Origin: Streptomyces alboflavus
Lineage (GTDB): Bacteria; Actinomycetota; Actinomycetes; Streptomycetales; Streptomycetaceae
Direction of reading: 5' to 3'
Length of the DNA: 64,000 bases
Assembly (NCBI RefSeq): GCF_000716675.1
Contig: NZ_JNXT01000008.1
Span: 124,001 to 188,000, forward strand
In this document: positions 17,534 through 25,541 of the stretch, piece by piece
Numbering within the stretch: position 1 is the stretch's first letter
Layout: each line of letters opens with the position of its first letter
Notes under the pieces: generated by a model
Database searches by the model: none
Seen by the model: the letters and a program-made list of their open reading frames with translations, nothing else
Told to the model about the DNA's origin: nothing
Translations under genes and position numbers: made by a program

Positions 17534-19125
17534 TTGTTCGGCTGCCAGTCCTCGACGTTCCACCACGGGCCGGACGCGAGGCCGTGGTCGTGCGGCTCGA
17601 CCTGCGTGGACAGCTCACCGAAGGACTTGTTCACCACGTACAGGTGGTCGATGTGGGTGAGGAAGGTGTAGCCGGGGTTCTTGACCAGCTCGCGCTGGAT
17701 CGTGTCGTACGCGGCCTGGCGCTTCGCGTGGTCACCGCTCCTGCGGGCGTCCTCCAGGGCCTTGTCGACCTTGGGGTTGTCGTAGTGCGCCATGTTGTTG
17801 AAGCCGTCACCGGCGAGCGCGGAGTTCAGGAGCGTGTACTGGTCGAAGTCCGGGTCGGCCGGGGAGCCGCCGCCCGCGAGGACCGCGTCCTTGGCCATGC
17901 GGGGCTCGATGACCTCCCAGGTGCCGGACTGCACCTCGGCCTTGATGCCGAGCTTCTTGGCGTCGGACGCGTAGGCGAGGGCGTGGTCCTGGCGGAGCTT
18001 GTCGCCGGTGAGGTACCAGAGGGGGAACTTCGCCTGGACGCCGTCCTTCTCGCGGATGCCGTCCTTGCCGGGCTTCCAGCCGGCGTCGTCGAGGATCTTC
18101 TTGGCCGCCTCGACGTCGAACTTCCGCTCGGTGCCCTTGGTGAACCAGGGGCTGTCCGTCGGCACCGGGCCGTAGGCCTCCTTGCCCGCGCCCTCCAGGA
18201 TCTGGTCGACCATGGTCTTGCGGTCCACGCCGACGTCGAGGGCGCGCCGGATGTCGGTGTCGCCCGCGACCTTGTTGCCGGTCGGCAGGGTCACGACGCG
18301 GTAGTCGAAGGTCTTGGCGGCGTACGTCTGCTTGCCACCGTCGGACTCGAACGTCTTGGCGAGGTTGGGCGGCAGGATGGCGCCGTCGAGGTCGCCGGTG
18401 CGCAGGCGGGTCGCGCGCACGTCGTCGTCCTTGACGATGGCCATGGTGAAGTTCTTGACCTTCGGCGCACCGCCCCAGTAGCCGGGGTTGGCCTTGAAGA
18501 CGAGCTTCTCGCCCTTGGACCACTTCACCAGCTCGTACGGTCCGGTGCCGACGGGCTTGGTGGTGAAGGCGCCGGTGTTCACGTCCTGCTTGCCCGCGAT
18601 GTGCTGGGGCGCGATGGGCAGGACGGTCCGCTCGGCGAACGGCGCGTAGGGGTACTTGAGGTGGAAGACGACGGTGCCGTCGCCCTTGGCCTCGACGCTC
18701 TTGAGGGCGTCCAGCTCGGTCTTGGAGGCGTTGTTCGTCTTCTTGTCGAGGATGGTCTCGTACGTGAAGACGACGTCCTTGGCCGTGAAAGGCTTGCCGT
18801 CGCTGAACTTGACGCCCTTGCGCAGCTCGTACGTGTACGTCTTGCCGTCGTCGCCGACCTTCGGCAGCTTCGCGGCGAGCGCGGGCCGCAGCTTCATGTC
18901 CGCGTCGTGTGTGAGCAGCCCGTCGAAGATCTTGGAGTTGCCGTCCTTGCCGTAGCCGAGGAGCGGGCTCAGGGTCTCGGGCTCGTACGCGATGCCGACG
19001 ACGGCGGACGTCTTGGCGCCGCCACCGCCCTTGCCGTCGTCCGGCGCCGAGCAGGCCGTGGCGGCGACCGCCAATGCGGCCGCCGCCGCGACGGCACCGG
19101 TGCCACGTATCGATCCGGCCCTCAT
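17530..19125 (-). CDS. Family 5 ABC substrate-binding lipoprotein, probable nickel or peptide binder
   Basis: The 531-residue protein starts at the ATG at 19125 with a lipoprotein signal whose lipobox is AATACS, so it is membrane-anchored outside the cell. It has the family 5 pattern (EPETLSPLL, GLLTHDADMKLRPALAAKLPK, FTAKDVVFTYETIL, GTGPYELVKW). A His-bearing EPHDHG segment lies near the C-terminus. It is the first gene of a five-gene importer operon. The promoter carries a Nur-box-like palindrome at 19156-19174, which supports nickel uptake over peptide uptake, but the protein alone does not settle the ligand. Confidence 0.82.
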   Translation of the reverse strand: MRAGSIRGTGAVAAAAALAVAATACSAPDDGKGGGGAKTSAVVGIAYEPETLSPLLGYGKDGNSKIFDGLLTHDADMKLRPALAAKLPKVGDDGKTYTYELRKGVKFSDGKPFTAKDVVFTYETILDKKTNNASKTELDALKSVEAKGDGTVVFHLKYPYAPFAERTVLPIAPQHIAGKQDVNTGAFTTKPVGTGPYELVKWSKGEKLVFKANPGYWGGAPKVKNFTMAIVKDDDVRATRLRTGDLDGAILPPNLAKTFESDGGKQTYAAKTFDYRVVTLPTGNKVAGDTDIRRALDVGVDRKTMVDQILEGAGKEAYGPVPTDSPWFTKGTERKFDVEAAKKILDDAGWKPGKDGIREKDGVQAKFPLWYLTGDKLRQDHALAYASDAKKLGIKAEVQSGTWEVIEPRMAKDAVLAGGGSPADPDFDQYTLLNSALAGDGFNNMAHYDNPKVDKALEDARRSGDHAKRQAAYDTIQRELVKNPGYTFLTHIDHLYVVNKSFGELSTQVEPHDHGLASGPWWNVEDWQPNK

Positions 19126-19155
19126 GCTCCACACCCCTACACAAGATCAAGTGTT

Positions 19156-19174
19156 ATTGCGAATGGCTCGCAAT
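19156..19174. promoter_or_regulatory. Nur-box-like palindrome at importer promoter
   Basis: ATTGCGAATGGCTCGCAAT is a perfect 7-5-7 palindrome 30 bases before the substrate-binding protein start. A CATAAT hexamer on the minus strand immediately precedes it and could be the -10 box, so a bound repressor would block the promoter. The half-site layout (TTGCga, five bases, tcGCAA) resembles the published Streptomyces Nur box, from memory tTGCaa-N5-ttGCAA. Nur is the Fur-family nickel regulator that controls nik importer genes. Confidence 0.55.
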
Positions 19175-19236
19175 TATGCCTCATGTAATGGGCGGGTAAT
19201 GGCCGGGTCCCATACGGCTCCGGGACTACGACCAGG

Positions 19237-20352
19237 TCAGGGCGTTGCGGGCGCGGGGAGGTCGACCAGGTCGGCCAATTCCGTCCGGTGCCGTCCCGCC
19301 GTGCCCAGAGCGATCGAGTCGGCCTTGGCCCGCTTCAGGTACAGATGGACGGGGTGCTCCCACGTCATGCCGATACCGCCGTGCAGCTGGAGCGCCTCCT
19401 CGGCGGCGCGCACCGCGACGGGGGCCGCGTAGGCCTGCGCGAGGGCCGCCGCGAGGTTCGGCTCGTCGCTGCCGGTGGCGAGGGCGTCGGCGGCGTGCCG
19501 GGCGGCGGCGCGGGTGTTGACCACGCGCAGCCAGAGGTCGGCGAGGCGGTGCTTGAGGGCCTGGAAGGAGCCGACGGGCCGGTTGAACTGGTGGCGTTCC
19601 TTCAGATAGGCGACGGTCTGCGTCAAGCACCATTCGGCGAGGCCGAGTTGCTCGGAGGCGAGCAGTCCGGCCCCGGAGCGCAGGCCGAGGCGGACGGCCG
19701 CGTCCGCTTCCGCGCCCTCGGCGAGCAGGCGCGCGGGGGCGCCGTCGAGGGTGACGGTGGCCAGCGGGCGGGTGCGGTCGAGGGAGGTCAGCGGGGTGAC
19801 GGTGGCGCCGTCGCGGCCGGTGTCGACGGCGAAGAGGCCGCCGTCGGCGGGGACGAGCAGGATGTCGGCGACGGCCGCGTCCGCGACGCCGGTCACCTCG
19901 CCGCGCAGGGCGCCGCCCTCGTGCCGGACCCTGGTGTGGACCGCGCCCGGCGCGGTGGCGAAGGGCACGGCGAGCGCGCCCACGGTACGGCCGGACGCGA
20001 GCGCGGCGAGCAGCTCCGCCGCCGGGTCACCGGTGCAGGCGAGGAGCGTCTCGGTGGCGATGACGGCGCTCGTCAGATACGGCACCGGTGCCACCGCGCG
20101 CCCCAACTCCTCCAGGACGACGGCCGCTTCGCGGTGCGTGGCGCCCTGCCCGCCGCGGTCCTCGGGCACCAGGAGACCGGCGAGGCCCATGCTGTCGGCG
20201 AGGGTCTTCCACAGCTCGCGGTCGTGCGGCTGCTCCGACTCGGTGCGGGCGAGGACGTCGGCCGGGTCGCAGCGATCGGCCAGGAGGGAGCGCACGGCGG
20301 AGCGCAGCGCCTCTTCTTCCTCCGTGTACAGCAGGTCACTCTGCGTCGTCAT
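19237..20352 (-). CDS. Acyl-CoA dehydrogenase, small subunit-like
   Basis: This 371-residue protein has the acyl-CoA dehydrogenase fold. It carries the FAD-contact motifs of the C-terminal half (RHQFNRPVGSFQALKHRLAD and LQLHGGIGMTWEHPVHLYLKRAK). The middle domain is poorly conserved and lacks the usual substrate-binding motif. Its ATG overlaps the stop of a second acyl-CoA dehydrogenase gene as ATGA. Tight pairing of two unlike subunits is the mark of heterotetrameric alpha2beta2 dehydrogenases such as the mycobacterial ChsE type, which act on bulky acyl-CoA esters. Confidence 0.85.
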   Translation of the reverse strand: MTTQSDLLYTEEEEALRSAVRSLLADRCDPADVLARTESEQPHDRELWKTLADSMGLAGLLVPEDRGGQGATHREAAVVLEELGRAVAPVPYLTSAVIATETLLACTGDPAAELLAALASGRTVGALAVPFATAPGAVHTRVRHEGGALRGEVTGVADAAVADILLVPADGGLFAVDTGRDGATVTPLTSLDRTRPLATVTLDGAPARLLAEGAEADAAVRLGLRSGAGLLASEQLGLAEWCLTQTVAYLKERHQFNRPVGSFQALKHRLADLWLRVVNTRAAARHAADALATGSDEPNLAAALAQAYAAPVAVRAAEEALQLHGGIGMTWEHPVHLYLKRAKADSIALGTAGRHRTELADLVDLPAPATP

Positions 20353-21530
20353 CGAGTCAGGTCCTTCCAGGCGACGTCCTTGTCGGTGCGCGGTTCCGAC
20401 GGCAGGCCGAGAACGCGCTCGGCGACGATGTTGAGCAGGACCTCGCTGGTCCCGCCCTCGATGCTGTTGCCCTTGGAGCGCAGATAGCGGTAGCCCGCCT
20501 CGCGCCCGGTGAAGTCGACCTGGTCGGGCCGGCGCATCGTCCAGTCGTCGTACAACAGGCCCTCGTCGCCGAGGAGTTCCACCTCCAGACCGCTGATCTC
20601 CTGGTTGAGGCGGGCGAAGCCGAGCTTCATGCCGGAGCCTTCGGGTCCCGGCTGGCCCTGGGCGAGCTGCTGGCGCAGGCGGTCGCCGGTGAGCCGGGCG
20701 ACCTCCGCCTCCACCCAGAGGGTGAGCAGGCGCTGGTGCAGGTCGTGGGTGCGCAGTTCGGGGCGTTCGCGCCAGGCCTCGGCGACGGGGCCGATCATGC
20801 CGCCCTCGCGGGGGATGCGCATGCCGCCGATGGAGACGCGCTCGTTCATGAGGGTCGTCTGCGCGACCTTCCAGCCCTCGCCGACCGCGCCGAGGCGGCG
20901 GGTGTCGGGGATGCGCACGCCGCTGAGGAAGACCTCGTTGAACTCGGCTTCGCCGGTGATCTGGCGCAGCGGCCGCACCTCGACGCCGGGGTCGGTCATG
21001 TCGCAGATGAAGTACGTGATGCCGCGGTGCTTGGGCACGTCCGGGTCGGTGCGGGCGATGAGGATGCCCCAGCGGGCGACGTGCGCGCTGGACGTCCACA
21101 CCTTCTGCCCGTCCACGGCCCAGCTCTCGCCGTCGCGGACGGCGCGGGTGCCGAGCGCCGCGAGGTCGGATCCGGCGCCGGGCTCGCTGAACAGCTGGCA
21201 CCACACCTCCTCGCCGACCCACAGGGGCCGCAGGAAGCGGCGCTTCTGCTCGTCCGTGCCGAAGCCGAGGATGGTGGGCGCGGCCATGCCGAGGCCGATG
21301 CCGATGCGGCGCGGGTCGTTGTCGGGCGCGCCCGCGGCCTCCAGCTCGGCGTCCACGACGGCCTGCAGGGTGCGCGGGGCGCCCAGGCCGCCGAGGCCTT
21401 CGGGGTAGTGCACCCAGGCCAGTCCGGCGTCGAAGCGGGCCTTCAGGAAATCGGTGCGGTCCGTGGTCGCCGGGGGGTGCGCGGCGAGCAGGTCCTGGGT
21501 GCGGCGGCGGAGTGCGGCGGCGTCCGTCAT
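20349..21530 (-). CDS. Acyl-CoA dehydrogenase, large subunit-like
   Basis: The 393-residue protein has the middle-domain motif WCQLFSEPGAGSDLAAL for FAD and substrate binding, VDGQKVWTSSAHVA, and the C-terminal SKGNSIEGGTSEVLLNIVAERVLGLP. It lacks the RxxFxRPVGSFQ segment found in its neighbour, so the two proteins carry complementary motif sets. The ATG at 21530 overlaps the stop of the quinone oxidoreductase gene. The true substrate (fatty, steroid or polyketide acyl-CoA) is not known. Confidence 0.86.
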   Translation of the reverse strand: MTDAAALRRRTQDLLAAHPPATTDRTDFLKARFDAGLAWVHYPEGLGGLGAPRTLQAVVDAELEAAGAPDNDPRRIGIGLGMAAPTILGFGTDEQKRRFLRPLWVGEEVWCQLFSEPGAGSDLAALGTRAVRDGESWAVDGQKVWTSSAHVARWGILIARTDPDVPKHRGITYFICDMTDPGVEVRPLRQITGEAEFNEVFLSGVRIPDTRRLGAVGEGWKVAQTTLMNERVSIGGMRIPREGGMIGPVAEAWRERPELRTHDLHQRLLTLWVEAEVARLTGDRLRQQLAQGQPGPEGSGMKLGFARLNQEISGLEVELLGDEGLLYDDWTMRRPDQVDFTGREAGYRYLRSKGNSIEGGTSEVLLNIVAERVLGLPSEPRTDKDVAWKDLTR

Positions 21531-22504
21531 GCGGCGGCCTCCTCGGGGAGGGCGGGCAGCACGGTCACGCGGCCGGTGGTGGTGCCGTCGGCGACGCGCT
21601 GAACGGCGGCCGCGGCCCGGCCGAGCGGCAGGCGCTCGCTCACCAGGGGCTTGACGGCGCCCTTCGCGGCCAGCTCGGTGAGGTGGTCGTGGCACTCCAG
21701 GACGGCGCGCGGGTCCTTGGTGTTGTACAGGCCCCAGTGCAGACCGACGATCGAGTAGTTCTTCACCAGGGCGTGATTGAGGGCGGGCGTCGGGATGGCG
21801 CCGCTCGCGAAGCCGACGACGAGGATGCGGCCCTCGAAGGCCACGCACTTGGCGGACTTGGCGTAGGCGTCGCCGCCGACCGGGTCGTACACGACGTCGG
21901 CGCCGCGGCCGCCGGTGGCCTCCTTCACGGCGCCCACGATGTCGTCGGCGCGCCGGTCGATCACCAGGTCGCAGCCGAGCCCGCGCGCGACCTCGGCCTT
22001 CTCCGGGCCGCCGACGACGCCGATGACGCGGGCGCCCGCCGCCCTGCCGAGCTGCACGGCCGCACTGCCGACGCCGCCCGCGGCCGCGTGCACGAGCAGC
22101 GTCTCGCCCTCCTTGAGGTGCGCGCGCCGGTGCAGCCCGAACCAGCCGGTCTGGTAGCCGATGTGCAGCGCGGCGGCCTCCGCGTCGTCGAGGGCGTCCG
22201 GCGCGGGCAGCAGGGCGGCGGCGTCCGCGACGGCGTACTCGGCGAGGCCGCCGTGCGGCAGCGCCGGGTTGGCGATGACGCGCCGCCCGTCCTCGGTCTC
22301 GCCGCAGATCTCCACGCCCGGCGTGAACGGCAGCGGCGGGGTGATCTGGTACTGCCCCCGGCAGAGCAGCGCGTCGGGGAAGTTGATGTTCGCGGCGCGG
22401 ACCTTCAGGAGCACCTGCCCGTCGCCGGGCACGGGCCGCTCCGCCTCTTCGAGCCGCATCACCTCGCCCGGCTCGCCGTTGCGGTGTACGTGCCATGCGC
22501 GCAT
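21527..22504 (-). CDS. NADPH:quinone oxidoreductase (MDR superfamily, zinc-free)
   Basis: The 325-residue protein has the medium-chain dehydrogenase/reductase layout: GroES-like N-terminal domain (VRAANINFPDALLCRGQY), nucleotide-binding motif VHAAAGGVGSAAVQLGRAAGA and YDPVGGDAYAKSAKCV. The structural-zinc Cys cluster is absent, as in quinone oxidoreductases. It is the promoter-proximal gene of a three-gene operon with two acyl-CoA dehydrogenases, joined by ATGA overlaps. It could act as an enoyl-CoA-type reductase in the same pathway. Confidence 0.87.
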   Translation of the reverse strand: MRAWHVHRNGEPGEVMRLEEAERPVPGDGQVLLKVRAANINFPDALLCRGQYQITPPLPFTPGVEICGETEDGRRVIANPALPHGGLAEYAVADAAALLPAPDALDDAEAAALHIGYQTGWFGLHRRAHLKEGETLLVHAAAGGVGSAAVQLGRAAGARVIGVVGGPEKAEVARGLGCDLVIDRRADDIVGAVKEATGGRGADVVYDPVGGDAYAKSAKCVAFEGRILVVGFASGAIPTPALNHALVKNYSIVGLHWGLYNTKDPRAVLECHDHLTELAAKGAVKPLVSERLPLGRAAAAVQRVADGTTTGRVTVLPALPEEAAA

Positions 22505-22548
22505 GCGGGGCCTCCACGCTGTAGTCGACCGTGCTCAGGATGCATACT

Positions 22549-22560
22549 AAGCGGTCGCTT
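22549..22560. promoter_or_regulatory. Candidate TetR-type operator AAGCG-GT-CGCTT
   Basis: A 5-2-5 perfect palindrome within ACTAAGCGGTCGCTTGC lies 45 bases upstream of the quinone oxidoreductase start. On the minus strand a TAGTAT hexamer directly follows it and could be the -10 box. Palindromes of this kind often bind TetR-family lipid regulators in actinobacteria. No TetR gene is adjacent, so the cognate protein would be encoded elsewhere. Confidence 0.4.
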
Positions 22561-22635
22561 GCCCGGAAGGGAACAGCGCGGCCCGCACCGGCGGCACCCC
22601 CTCCCTCACTCCCCCTTGCTCCCTCTTACTCCCGC

Positions 22636-23349
22636 TTACTCCCTCTTGCCGCCCTTCACCGCGGGCCGCGCCCGTACGTGCATGCGCTCCCCCTGCGGCC
22701 CGAAGAGGCTCAGGAACTCCACCGGACCCTCCCCCGTGGACCCGAACCAGTGCGGCACGCGCGTGTCGAACTCCGCCGCCTCGCCGGGGCCGAGCACCAC
22801 GTCGTGCTCGGCGAGCACGAGGCGCAGCCGCCCCGAGAGGACGTACAGCCACTCGTAGCCCTCATGGGTCCGCGGGTCGGGCGTGTCGGTGCGCGGGGGC
22901 TCGATGACCTTGTACGCCTGGAGCCCGCCGGGCTGCCGGGTCAGCGGCACCATCGTCCGCCCGTGCCGGACGATCGGCTTGGCCCGCACCCGCGGGTCAC
23001 CCACCGGCGGGGCGCCGACCAGCTCGTCGAGGGGCACCTGGTGGGCGCGGGCGATGGGCAGGAGCAGTTCGAGGCTGGGCCTGCGCCCGCCCGACTCCAG
23101 GCGGGACAGGGTGCTGACGGAGATACCGGTGGCCTCGGAAAGCCCGGCGAGGGTGGCGCCGCGCTCCTTGCGGATCTTGCGGAGGCGGGGGCCGACGGCG
23201 GTGAGGACCTTGTCGGTGTCGTCGCCGGATCCGGAGTCGGGGGCGAGGGGAGAGTCGTGCGGGCCGGAGGCGAGGGTGGAGTCGTGCGGGCCGGAGGCAG
23301 GGGCGGAGTCGTGCGGGTCGTGGACGTCGGACTTCTTTGCGCTTCCCAT
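22636..23349 (-). CDS. XRE-family regulator with C-terminal cupin domain
   Basis: The 237-residue protein has a helix-turn-helix at about residues 50-105 (VGPRLRKIRKERGATLAGLSEATGISVSTLSRLESGGRRPSLELL) and a cupin sensor domain at about 150-225 (EGYEWLYVLSGRLRLVLAEHDVVLGPGEAAEF). The first 45 residues are low complexity, with a repeated SGPHDS segment. XRE-cupin proteins usually bind a small amine or acid. It is divergent from the SDR gene at 23488, and the shared 138-bp region probably contains its operator (TTGC-N7-GCAA near 23357). Confidence 0.85.
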   Translation of the reverse strand: MGSAKKSDVHDPHDSAPASGPHDSTLASGPHDSPLAPDSGSGDDTDKVLTAVGPRLRKIRKERGATLAGLSEATGISVSTLSRLESGGRRPSLELLLPIARAHQVPLDELVGAPPVGDPRVRAKPIVRHGRTMVPLTRQPGGLQAYKVIEPPRTDTPDPRTHEGYEWLYVLSGRLRLVLAEHDVVLGPGEAAEFDTRVPHWFGSTGEGPVEFLSLFGPQGERMHVRARPAVKGGKRE

Positions 23350-23487
23350 GCTCCCATTGCAGAATCAGCAAGCCGATATGTCAATCCAGCACCTTGATGG
23401 TGCCCCACCCCGCCCCATCCCGTGCTGTCCGGTACTGCCCCGCGCCGCCTCTGGAACTTTGCGAGCCGCCGCGCTATCGATGCGCCC

Positions 23488-24444
23488 ATGACGAGCGACG
23501 GCGCCCAAGGGCCCACCACCGACGGCACACCCACAGACGGGACGCCCACAGACGACGCACGCACCGCCCCCGGCACGCCCCCGCTTCCCGGCCTCCCCAC
23601 CCCTCCCCCACCCGGAGCGAGCGCCCTACCACCCGGCACCTTCGACGGCACCGTCGCCCTGGTCACCGGCGGCGGCAGCGGCCTAGGCCGGGCGATCGCG
23701 GCCGAATTCGCCCGCCTCGGCGCTGATTTGGTGATCGCGAGCCGTAATGAACAACGGCTGACGGCGGCGCGCGCGGAGCTGTCCGAGCTGGGCGGCCGGG
23801 TGGCGACGGCGGTGTGCGACATCCGCGACCCGGACCGGGTGGCCGCCGCCTTCGACGCCGCCGAGTCCGCGTACGGCCTGCCCGGCGTCCTGGTGAACAA
23901 CGCGGCGGCGAACTTCCCCGTACCCGCCGAGGAGATGTCACCCAACGCCTGGCGCGCGGTCCTGGACGCGACGCTCACCGGCACGTTCTTCATGACGCGC
24001 GAGTTCGCGCGCCGCCACCTCGCTGCGGGCTCCCCCGGCTCCGTCATCAACATCGGCGCGTCCTACGCCTGGACGGGCGGGCCCGGCTTCGCGCACAGCG
24101 CGGCGGCGAAGGCGGGAGTGAAGAGTCTGGTCGAGACGCTGGCGGTGGAGTGGGGGCCGTACGGCATCCAGGTCAACGGCCTGGTGCCGGGCCTGATGCC
24201 GCACGAGGACCTGCCCCGGGACATCCGCGACGGCCTCGGCCCGGACCACGCCCTGGCCACCCGCCAGCCCGCCCTCCGCGTCGGCGCCCCGCGCGAACTC
24301 GGCTGGGCGGCCACGTTCCTGGCCTCCCCCTACGCCCGCTTCATCACGGGCCACACGCTGGTGGTCGACGGCGCGAACTGGCAGCGGCGGTCGCTGGTGA
24401 ACCCTGCGGTGGTGCCGGTGCGGGAGCAGTTGGGGCGGGCGTGA
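23488..24444 (+). CDS. SDR oxidoreductase of 2,4-dienoyl-CoA reductase type
   Basis: This 318-residue SDR has the cofactor motif TGGGSGLGRAIAAEFAR, LVNNAAANF and the segment HSAAAKAGVKSLVETLAVEWGPYGIQVN. The residue four before the catalytic Lys is Ser rather than the usual Tyr. Loss of the Tyr in an H-S/G-x-A-A-K context is the pattern of 2,4-dienoyl-CoA reductases, which fits the neighbouring fatty-acid oxidation genes. A Thr/Pro-rich, repetitive N-terminal extension of about 50 residues precedes the fold. The start at 23488 has only a weak ribosome-binding site, so a later start is possible. Confidence 0.78.
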   Translation: MTSDGAQGPTTDGTPTDGTPTDDARTAPGTPPLPGLPTPPPPGASALPPGTFDGTVALVTGGGSGLGRAIAAEFARLGADLVIASRNEQRLTAARAELSELGGRVATAVCDIRDPDRVAAAFDAAESAYGLPGVLVNNAAANFPVPAEEMSPNAWRAVLDATLTGTFFMTREFARRHLAAGSPGSVINIGASYAWTGGPGFAHSAAAKAGVKSLVETLAVEWGPYGIQVNGLVPGLMPHEDLPRDIRDGLGPDHALATRQPALRVGAPRELGWAATFLASPYARFITGHTLVVDGANWQRRSLVNPAVVPVREQLGRA

Positions 24445-24460
24445 GTCCGTCGGGACCGGG

Positions 24461-24618
24461 TCACCTGGTCAGCTCAAGTGCCCGGTAGTTCTCCAGGATC
24501 GCCTGCTTGATCTCCTCGAAGCGCTCCTCCGCGTCCCAGCCCTGCGCGCTGGCGGTGCCCCGCCCCCAGTCGGCCAAGTAGGCCTCGCGGTAACCCGGGA
24601 AGTACCGGACGGTCCGGC
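24461..24618 (-). pseudogene. Orphan C-terminal coding remnant
   Basis: Reading the minus strand gives about 50 residues of protein-like sequence, including YFPGYREAYLADWGRG and EERFEEIKQAILENYRAL, ending in a stop at 24461-24463. Codon third positions are almost all G or C, as in real genes here. No ATG or GTG occurs in this frame, and upstream it runs into the enoyl-CoA hydratase gene out of frame. It looks like the 3' end of a gene whose body was deleted. The family was not recognised. Confidence 0.45.
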
Positions 24619-24638
24619 CCGCCCCGGGCCCCTGCCCC

Positions 24639-25490
24639 TCACTTCCCCTCGAACTCCGCCTCCCGCCCGCCCGCCTTCGCCGCGTACCCCTCCCCCACGT
24701 CCTCCGACGTCAGCGTGACCGCCGCGGTCATCGCCACGCGGTCCAGCGCCCGGCCGAGACCCGCGTCCGCGTAGGCGTCGATGTCCCGCTTCACACCCCG
24801 CACGGCGAGGGGCGCGTTCGCGGCGATCTCGGCGGCCACCTCCCGTGCGGTCGGCTCCAGGTCGGTGCGGGGCACGACGAGTTGGGCGAGGTGGAGGCGG
24901 GCCGCGGTGGCGGCGTCGATGCGGCGGCCGGTCAGAGCGAGGTACTTGGCCCAGCCCGCGCCCGCATCCCGGGCGACGCGCAGGTCACCGCCCGCGTCGA
25001 CGGCGACGCCGAGCCGGGCCTCGGGCAGGGCGAACACCGCGTCGTCGGCGGCGATCCGGACGTCCGCCATGAGGGCGAGTTCGAAGCCGAAGCCCAGGCA
25101 GTAGCCCTGCACGGCGGCGACGACGGGCTGTGGCAGGCCCGCGAAGGCCCGGAAGCGCTCGTGCGCCCAGCGGATGCCTTCGTAGTAGTTGCCGGTGCGC
25201 TCCGCGGCGGAGCGGCCGGTGATGGCGCCGCCCGGCGCGGTGATGTCGATGCCCGCGCAGAACGCCCGGCCCTCGGCCCGGAGCAGGACCGCGCGGATCG
25301 AGTCGTCGAAGCGGATGCGGTCGGCGTACAGGCCGAGTTGGCGGGTGGACTCCCAGCTCCAGGCGTTGAGCTTGGCGGGACGGCAGAGGGTGAGGACGCC
25401 GACGCCGTCCTCGACGTCGAGGCGAAGGCGGCGCTCCGCACCCTCCGGGATGTCCGTGCTGACGGTGTCGATCACCGGTCCGACCCTCAT
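24639..25490 (-). CDS. Enoyl-CoA hydratase/isomerase family protein
   Basis: The 283-residue crotonase-fold protein has the oxyanion-hole segment GRAFCAGID and QGYCLGFGFELALMADVRIAADDAVFALPEARLGV, in which both Glu residues matching the two catalytic acids of hydratase (GFGFE and LPE) are present. The usual PGAGGTQ stretch after the second Glu is replaced by AVDAGGDLRV, so the substrate pocket may differ. A dyad at 25502-25522 sits 12 bases before the start codon. It may act with the SDR and acyl-CoA dehydrogenases nearby in beta-oxidation. Confidence 0.88.
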   Translation of the reverse strand: MRVGPVIDTVSTDIPEGAERRLRLDVEDGVGVLTLCRPAKLNAWSWESTRQLGLYADRIRFDDSIRAVLLRAEGRAFCAGIDITAPGGAITGRSAAERTGNYYEGIRWAHERFRAFAGLPQPVVAAVQGYCLGFGFELALMADVRIAADDAVFALPEARLGVAVDAGGDLRVARDAGAGWAKYLALTGRRIDAATAARLHLAQLVVPRTDLEPTAREVAAEIAANAPLAVRGVKRDIDAYADAGLGRALDRVAMTAAVTLTSEDVGEGYAAKAGGREAEFEGK

Positions 25491-25501
25491 TCCCGCGCCG
25501 G

Positions 25502-25522
25502 CGGTACGTTCCTGACGTACCG
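25502..25522. promoter_or_regulatory. Candidate operator CGGTACG-N7-CGTACCG
   Basis: A perfect 7-bp inverted repeat with a 7-bp spacer lies just upstream of the enoyl-CoA hydratase start at 25490, and a second overlapping dyad (TGACG-TAC-CGTCA) extends it. The position would overlap the promoter or transcription start. A TetR-family lipid regulator is likely, but none is adjacent. Confidence 0.45.
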
Positions 25523-25541
25523 TCAGCCTACGGGCGGCGGC

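Noticed and set aside
23389..23403. Hairpin GCACC-TTGAT-GGTGC between the XRE and SDR genes
   Set aside because: Arms of only five bases in a GC-rich gap are expected by chance and the site has no clear relation to a promoter box.
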